Assembly (NCBI GenBank): GCA_020137815.1
Contig: CM035351.1
Coordinates: 804,065-868,064 of the forward strand
Length of the DNA: 64,000 bases
DNA from: Hormiphora californensis
Taxonomy: Eukaryota; Ctenophora; Tentaculata; Cydippida; Pleurobrachiidae
Direction of reading: 5' to 3'
In this document: one piece after another, positions 59,301-64,000 of the stretch
Position numbering within the stretch: position 1 is the first letter of the stretch
Layout: every line of letters starts with the position of its first letter
Translations under genes and position numbers: made by a program
The notes under the pieces: generated by a model
Databases searched by the model: none
Told to the model about the DNA's origin: nothing
Seen by the model: only the letters and a program-made list of their open reading frames with translations

Positions 59301-60125
59301 ATAACCAGTCACGTGACCTAAATAACGAGTTCTGATTGGTTGTTTACTTGTGTCGACCAGTTCCTGATTGTTACCTGTTGCGGAAGGTGTTATCATTGGT
59401 ATCCTCAGCTCATTTAGGATGTAACTGGCCAACTGGGATCTGGAGGATCGATATGGACCAACAATTCCCGATACGCCTCGGTTCACCAAGTCCAAAACTG
59501 ATGATGGAATGTAAAAAATGAATAGATGATGGAATGTATAATCGAACGAAGTGGTCCATCGGCAGACCAGTACTAATAATCACTAACGATAAGGTTTACA
59601 ATCTGTGCAACATTGGATACAATTTCTCAATGATTTATCAACATGATGATGGACCTACTAACCTATTAACATATGTTACCATGGTAACTAAGAATGCAAT
59701 GATGTTGGACCTACCAGCACGTATGATTTTGCTTGGTGAGCTCTCTGGTGGCCCAAAATCAACGATCACTCCGACAAGTTTAGTTTGGGGAAGAACCGTC
59801 TTATTTTCGTTAATTACATCAATGGCGTATCTAAAGGCTTCCTCCTCGTTGACAAGCGACGAATGTTTCAAAAATCCTGCAAGAGGGGCTCTTCAGTTAC
59901 TCCTATACGTTGACATAGCAGGAAGTGTCGTTAGCTGAGTATATGTTACCATGGTAACTGAGTCGAGCATGTGATACCATGACAACTGAGTCGAGAATGT
60001 GCTACCATGGTAACTGAAGGACACGTACCAATTTTAATTTCAGTAGGCCGGCTCCCAAACTGTCCGGAGACGGGGTTACCAAGCAAAACAAGAAGGATAA
60101 GGCAACATTTCAATGACGACATCAT
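50319..60125 (-). CDS. ionotropic glutamate receptor 1, full length
   Basis: Ligand-gated cation channel with ~19 exons. The double ATG at 60125 starts a signal peptide ([18 protein letters not shown]). Amino-terminal domain exons: 60029-60125, 59715-59876, 59375-59497, 58814-58957, 58255-58363, 57878-58034, 56674-56806, 55922-55986, 55435-55599, 54586-54696. S1: 53830-54052, 53575-53702, 53309-53472 ([13 protein letters not shown] keeps the ligand Arg). M1: 53012-53238. Pore, M3 and S2: 52401-52720 ([11 protein letters not shown]; pore loop [12 protein letters not shown]), 52138-52283. M4: 51722-51999. Tail: 51299-51520, 51057-51113, 50319-50822 (Pro-rich). The usual Asp/Glu binding the ligand amino group is Gly ([11 protein letters not shown]). 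Frame breaks are seen in M4 (near 51795) and near 56725. A paralogue follows upstream on the same strand. Confidence 0.88.
52871..52979. mobile_element. hAT-like MITE, full copy in iGluR-1 intron
   Basis: 109 bp from CAGGAACCGACCGAATCAG to CGGTCGGTTCCTG, flanked by GTAGTTTT on both sides (52863-52870, 52980-52987). It lies 24 nt inside the intron after the M1 exon donor (53011). Confidence 0.95.
53557..53570. promoter_or_regulatory. near-exact X-box
   Basis: GTTGCCATGGTAAC, the other common X-box spelling, directly after the donor of the exon ending at 53575. Confidence 0.55.
55076..55181. mobile_element. hAT-like MITE, reverse-oriented copy
   Basis: From GAACCGACCGAAACAAG to GTCGGTTCCTG with an internal TCACGTGA, in an iGluR-1 intron. 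ATGTGAAT occurs on both sides (about 55062 and 55182), with a few extra bases at the left junction. Confidence 0.85.
55320..55419. mobile_element. hAT-like MITE, older copy
   Basis: CAGGAACCGACCAAATCAGG at the left; the right end is diverged (CATCAGTTCTG). It ends 15 nt inside the intron that starts at 55434. No clean 8-bp duplication is visible. Confidence 0.8.
57020..57787. mobile_element. 768-bp inverted-repeat element flanked by TA
   Basis: ~190-bp arms beginning TAACGGGTGACAACTAAAAA pair with the right arm (57595-57787) with few mismatches. TA is present at both borders, as in Tc1/mariner targets. The centre has no open frame. It lies in an iGluR-1 intron. Confidence 0.85.
58335..58509 (-). 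repeat. duplicated acceptor/exon start in iGluR-1
   Basis: On the minus strand, CAG|GAATCAATGG(C/T)CTGGCAACC and on to TTCCAGAAG occurs at the exon start (58363) and again 143 bp upstream (58478-58509), the second behind AATTGCAG. Confidence 0.88.
59258..59366. mobile_element. hAT-like MITE whose target duplication is a 5' splice site
   Basis: 109 bp, CAGGAACCGACCGAATCAGG to CGACCAGTTCCTG, flanked by ATTGTTAC at 59250-59257 and 59367-59374. On the gene strand the right copy reads GTAACAAT, which is exactly the first eight bases of the intron after the exon ending at 59375. Confidence 0.95.
59675..59688. promoter_or_regulatory. exact X-box palindrome
   Basis: GTTACCATGGTAAC in iGluR-1 intron 2, 27 nt after the donor of the exon ending at 59715. 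Confidence 0.6.
59945..60014. promoter_or_regulatory. X-box cluster in iGluR-1 intron 1
   Basis: Three ~28-bp units carry GTTACCATGGTAAC (59945), a decayed GATACCATGACAAC (about 59973) and GCTACCATGGTAAC (60001), each followed by TGA(G/A). They lie ~110-180 bp inside the gene from its start codon. Confidence 0.6.
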
Positions 60126-60297
60126 CAGGGTTGTGTTGTTGTTGGATGGGCAGGCTACTGGGTGCAGCCCCATCTTGTAAAGTGGAAGCTAGGCTAAGGC
60201 TGAAAGACGGAAATAAGCGTTGAGGGACGCATTGTTCCGCAAAGAAAGGAGCGTACAAGATGCGCCAGCAAGAAAGAGAATATAGCTATGTCATTGC

Positions 60298-60391
<94 letters not shown>

Positions 60392-61289
60392 AAATAACAA
60401 TATATCTCTCTCTTTCCCTCCTCTTCCTTTCTCTCTAACACGCTCCAAAAAGCTGACTCTCCTATCCAAAAATTTTTTCCCCCCCACACCCCCTTTTTCC
60501 CCTTTTCCCCCCCCCCCTCCTTAAAAAACCCCGATCTTAAAAATTTCTCCCCCCTCTACCCCCCCATTTTCCCCCATCCAAATTTTCCCCTCATTTTTTC
60601 CTCCCCCCCTTCCCCCCCCCTTCGCCCCTCCCCTCTTCTCTCTCTCTCTCTCTCTTGGGAAGTGCCGGCCTTGGCAACTTAATTTTTGGTCATTTTCGGG
60701 TATGCGAGCCAATCAGAATTTCAAAATCTAGACCTCTGATTGGCCCGTGCACCCAAAAATGAAAGTACATATGTACCAAACCCGGCACTTCCCGATGAGA
60801 TAGAAAGCTAATTCCGGTTGCGGGTTGCGTTGGATTCGTTTAAAAAAACTGATTCAGAAAAGCTCTGTGCCTTAGGCAGCGGATTACGGGGCCCCGAAAA
60901 GAAACGTAATGCGCAGATCATCATCAATCTTTCGGGCAGTCTATTCGGGCAGTCTATAGCTATTCGGGCTCTCCTTTCGAGCCCCGTAATTTCCCCGTGA
61001 CTCGGGCACGGTCAACCCCCTACTCTTCTTCCCTCTCCCCTCTCTCTTCCTTCTCTCTTCTCCCTCTCTCACACATCAATCATCTTTAAAATCCTAAAAC
61101 AAGCAAATTTCTAGTTTGTATATGAAGTGCAAACTGAAGGGGGCAAGTATGAAAGGGGCCAATCCCAATTTTTGACAATGGGATTTACTGAGAGAGAGGG
61201 AAGTGAGGGGAGGAAGAAAAGGGGAGAGAAAAGAAAAGAGTGAGGGGGGAAGGAGAGGAGAGAGAGGAGAAGAGAGAGTGGAAGGGGGG

Positions 61290-61323
<34 letters not shown>

Positions 61324-62618
61324 GAGAGCTGAGGGGAGAAAAAGTTTAGAAAAAAAAAGACGTGGCGACAGGGGGTGATGGGGCCTTTGCTGAACAGTCT
61401 CTCCCCCAATGTTCAAAGGGGTCGTTTTGACAAAATTTAGGTCACACGCGGAAAAAAATACCTAAATTATAGGGGGTTAGGCCTTCCCGACGATTTTGTG
61501 GGGAATTTGTTTAACACATCGAAAATTAAAAAAACCCAAAAAAAAAGAAAAGATGAGATAGAAGGACGCCAACAGAGTTCTTTTTTTTCGGACATGTTTT
61601 TCCCCCCCTCAATTCCCCCTTTTCCCCCCTCTTTCCCCCTTTCCCCCTTTTTTCTCTCTTTTCCCCCTTTTTCCCCTCTCCAAAACAAAGTTATACACTG
61701 AACGGTGCAAGGCGCAAGCAGTTGACGGCATTGGGACGGAAACGTCCTGCTACCGCGGTAGCACAATACATAGTTTACTAGTAAGAGAAGAAAATATGGG
61801 CTGCGAGAGACAAGGAAGAGGGACCTCTGAGTAAGAGATGGAGAGAGAGAGATAGATTAGTGGTGTGTGCAGTTAACCGTAGCGAAGGAAAACCCATGGT
61901 GAGCGAATTATCACATCTGAACATAAACGGACCGGCGAACGGCGACACAAAGAGAGACAAAAGAGAGAAAGATAGAAAAAGATGGAGAGACAGCATCTTT
62001 TAGTGTAGACGATATATACGTCCAATTTTCCCATGGTCCTGTTCTCTAGAAGCTGTTTTTACTGTCCACCGAAGACGAATTGTATATTTTTTCAATTGAA
62101 TGCAACAAAAAAAGCGGCGAATTCTAAAAAAGGTAACATCACGAACGAATATACACATGGGATATATCATATATCGAGTTAGAAACACAGCTATCTCTCA
62201 CTGCACTCAATCGAGAAGAGATCAGAGTGAAAGTATAAAATCTCTTCCTATCTTCGCGGCCGGAGCTGAGCCTCATTATAATAGCTCGAGATTCGTTTTG
62301 TTGGACATAGCTTCTATCCCGTGTCTCATGGCTCCAATCACGACGGAGCCCCCCAAATAAATACTGCATAAAATTTTAGGTGGAGTTAGAGGAGGAGGAG
62401 GATGAACGATTAGAGCTGGTCGGATTCCACACATATTGTTTATTCTGGAGAGCGTGGGGATAGATTGATCTCCTCATTATAATCTGGCTGTCTGCATGTA
62501 GATATATATATTTGTCTGTCATAGAGCACCCCATATCCATCCCATGTCTCCCTTCATTCTGTTTGTTTGTACAATATATTCCCGGGGGCGTGTCTCATGG
62601 CTCCCCCTACTACTGGGG
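60126..62618. other. intergenic between the two iGluR genes
   Basis: Low-complexity sequence: (CT)n at 60301-60386, C- and T-rich runs to 60655, GA-rich 61180-61340, T/C-rich 61560-61680. One short inverted repeat lies at 60657-60793. A CACACATG-rich and unique stretch follows to 62618. No exon was recognised on either strand. Confidence 0.55.
60657..60793. repeat. 137-bp inverted-repeat element
   Basis: Ends GGGAAGTGCCGG and CCGGCACTTCCC, with further imperfect internal pairing (ATTTTTGGTCATTTTCGGGT against CCCAAAAATGAAA). MITE-like. Confidence 0.7.
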
Positions 62619-63847
62619 CTAGTGCGGACTCCGGGGAAGGGAGACATCGCTATCTGATGATATGTCCTGGGTGTCACTCATTTCCGGTGTCTCTGAGTAG
62701 ATAAGACTGGACCTGGTGGACAGGGAGGCACCCTTCCGCCCCGGTTTTATCCGCCGTGCCAGCACACTGGCCCCATCATGGGAGCCATTTGTCATACGCT
62801 CTAGAGTCCTGTCAAAAAGCTCCTGTTGCATTTGAACCTTGTCGTGTTGCACTGAAAGAGGGCGGGATTTCACCCGGGGTTTCGGCTCGTACAAGCTCCG
62901 CCCACCCGGGAGAGATTTAGGTGCGATGTGACCCCTGAACCGGGGGTGTTTTAGACTGTCACTGTCAGAGGGAGAGAACTCGGAGCGGGGATACCGAGGA
63001 AGGGGGATGAAGGATCGATTGCTGTCCGATGGTTTCCGTATCGGCGTCTGAAAATATAAGGATCAGTAATATTATACGATGGGATAACTCTTTAATTACC
63101 GGACAGGAATGCTTCCTAAGCTTTTAAAAAGTTTACAAAACATACCTGGGGACTCTTTTGTAAGCACCGTGCTGATGGCTGAACACCGAGTGCTGTTTCT
63201 TGTGTAGTTTTGGGGTTGAACTCCACGGGGGTTATGTACTGGTGGTTCATCCTCACGGCCTCGGGTGGGGGATGATGCGGAGGATGGATACCATTTGAAC
63301 AGGGTCCAGGATAAGGGGGTTCCTCCCCTGCTATACCCTCGTCAGCTGTCCAGTTCTAAAGGTAAGTGGGGAAGTTGATGTTACAAAATTTCCCAGTGGG
63401 ATACGGTTTGGTTACTACGCATTGTCCCAGTGGAGATACATATCGAGTAGGCCTAATCTGATACATATCGCAATGGGTAATCTGATTATCTATACCTTGT
63501 ACTTGCAGTTTTGGTACTCAGGTCGTTTCCATATGTAGAAGAACCTATATTTAACTGCATTCCAGAAGGAAGTCTTGAACCTCTTCATATCCATTATACT
63601 CTCATAAAGCACCTCACCCAGTAGAATCGCCCCTGATACAGCAATAACCACAAAGAACGTATAGCAGAGACCGTAGATGTTTGCCAGATTGAGGGAGGAT
63701 GATTTCTGGGCTCTGCTCCGAGCAGCACAGTCACCCTTACTCCACTTCTTCCAGAGAGAGTCCAGCTCGTTCTGTTCGCTTAGTGTTAGCAGTGCGGCGT
63801 TGAAGGCCTCCAAGTAGGGGGAGAAGGGCGGGAATCCAAAGGCATAC
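62619..63847 (-). CDS. ionotropic glutamate receptor 2, 3' part
   Basis: Paralogue of iGluR-1 cut by the right window edge. Exons: 63496-63847 (end of S2, M4 and membrane-proximal tail: FGFPPFSPYLEAFNAALLTL ... [19 protein letters not shown] ... [15 protein letters not shown]), 63147-63356 and 62619-63047 (cytoplasmic tail). The end shares ELFDRTLERMT and GRKGASLST with the iGluR-1 tail ([21 protein letters not shown]), a conserved tail motif. M4 is unbroken here, which shows the expected reading of the frame-broken M4 in iGluR-1. Confidence 0.88.
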
Positions 63848-63858
63848 CTAGGAGAATA

Positions 63859-63937
63859 TCTTGGTAACGAAATTACCCCTACCTTGCTTGCCTTACTACC
63901 TTGCTTGCCTCTACGAGGCGTAATTTCGTTACCAAGA
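63859..63937. repeat. hairpin with GTAACGAAATTAC arms
   Basis: TCTTGGTAACGAAATTAC and its exact complement flank a ~43-bp spacer in an iGluR-2 intron. Related GGTAATGAAATTACC sequence occurs twice at about 56012 and 56095. Confidence 0.8.
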
Positions 63938-64000
63938 GAATATGCTGAGTTATGCTTGATGTACTCACACATCTGACTACCCAATTATTACCCGCAGTTC

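Overview
The window is animal nuclear DNA. It has short GT-AG introns, no operons, and metazoan gene families: dymeclin, a TRPM channel with a NUDT9-like tail, an NHE8-type exchanger, TTLL12, RRP7A, PRL phosphatase, mitoribosomal L18, LAMTOR2 and ionotropic glutamate receptors (iGluRs). Dense (CT)n tracts, fold-back repeats and the mix of iGluR, receptor-cyclase and TRPM-NUDT9H genes suggest a non-bilaterian marine animal such as a sponge. The species cannot be fixed from sequence alone. Layout, left: a 63-bp satellite (1-1228), a fold-back repeat, then a frame-broken receptor guanylate cyclase (+, 2282-7626). Facing it is the 5' part of dymeclin (-, 8233-10884). A repeat-rich gap follows, with a 1.25-kb fold-back element. 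Next come the TRPM channel (+, 13797-18849), a secreted fucolectin-like gene (+, 20471) and the NHE8-like exchanger (-, 21480-25518). Centre: a minus-strand cluster holds a TTLL12-like protein with added UBA and CS domains (25727-28039), an unknown 130-residue protein and RRP7A. Then on the plus strand come JmjC/EF-hand gene 1, PRL (PTP4A), a possible ETAA1-like gene, JmjC/EF-hand gene 2, MRPL18 and LAMTOR2. An acidic membrane-protein gene lies inside LAMTOR2 intron 2 on the opposite strand. Right: a 1-kb palindrome, a complete iGluR (-, 50319-60125) and the 3' part of a second iGluR cut by the window edge. The most unusual signal is in the non-coding structure. (1) At seven or more exons the splice-site/exon junction is tandemly duplicated; in the cyclase gene about 16 copies of a complete 3' splice-site module (TACTAAC, pyrimidine tract, AG, first 18 exon bases) are lined up. 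(2) The 14-bp palindrome GTTACCATGGTAAC, the ideal RFX X-box, occurs nine times exactly, against about 0.0002 expected. (3) A ~109-bp hAT-like MITE with 8-bp target duplications sits 0-24 nt inside the 5' ends of four introns; in one case the target duplication is exactly the 5' splice site. Several conserved genes (cyclase, TRPM, JmjC-2, MRPL18, LAMTOR2, iGluR-1) carry single-base frame breaks while others are clean, so uncorrected assembly indels are likely in at least some. The genes do not form one pathway; the tandem themes are paralogous pairs (two JmjC/EF-hand, two iGluR).
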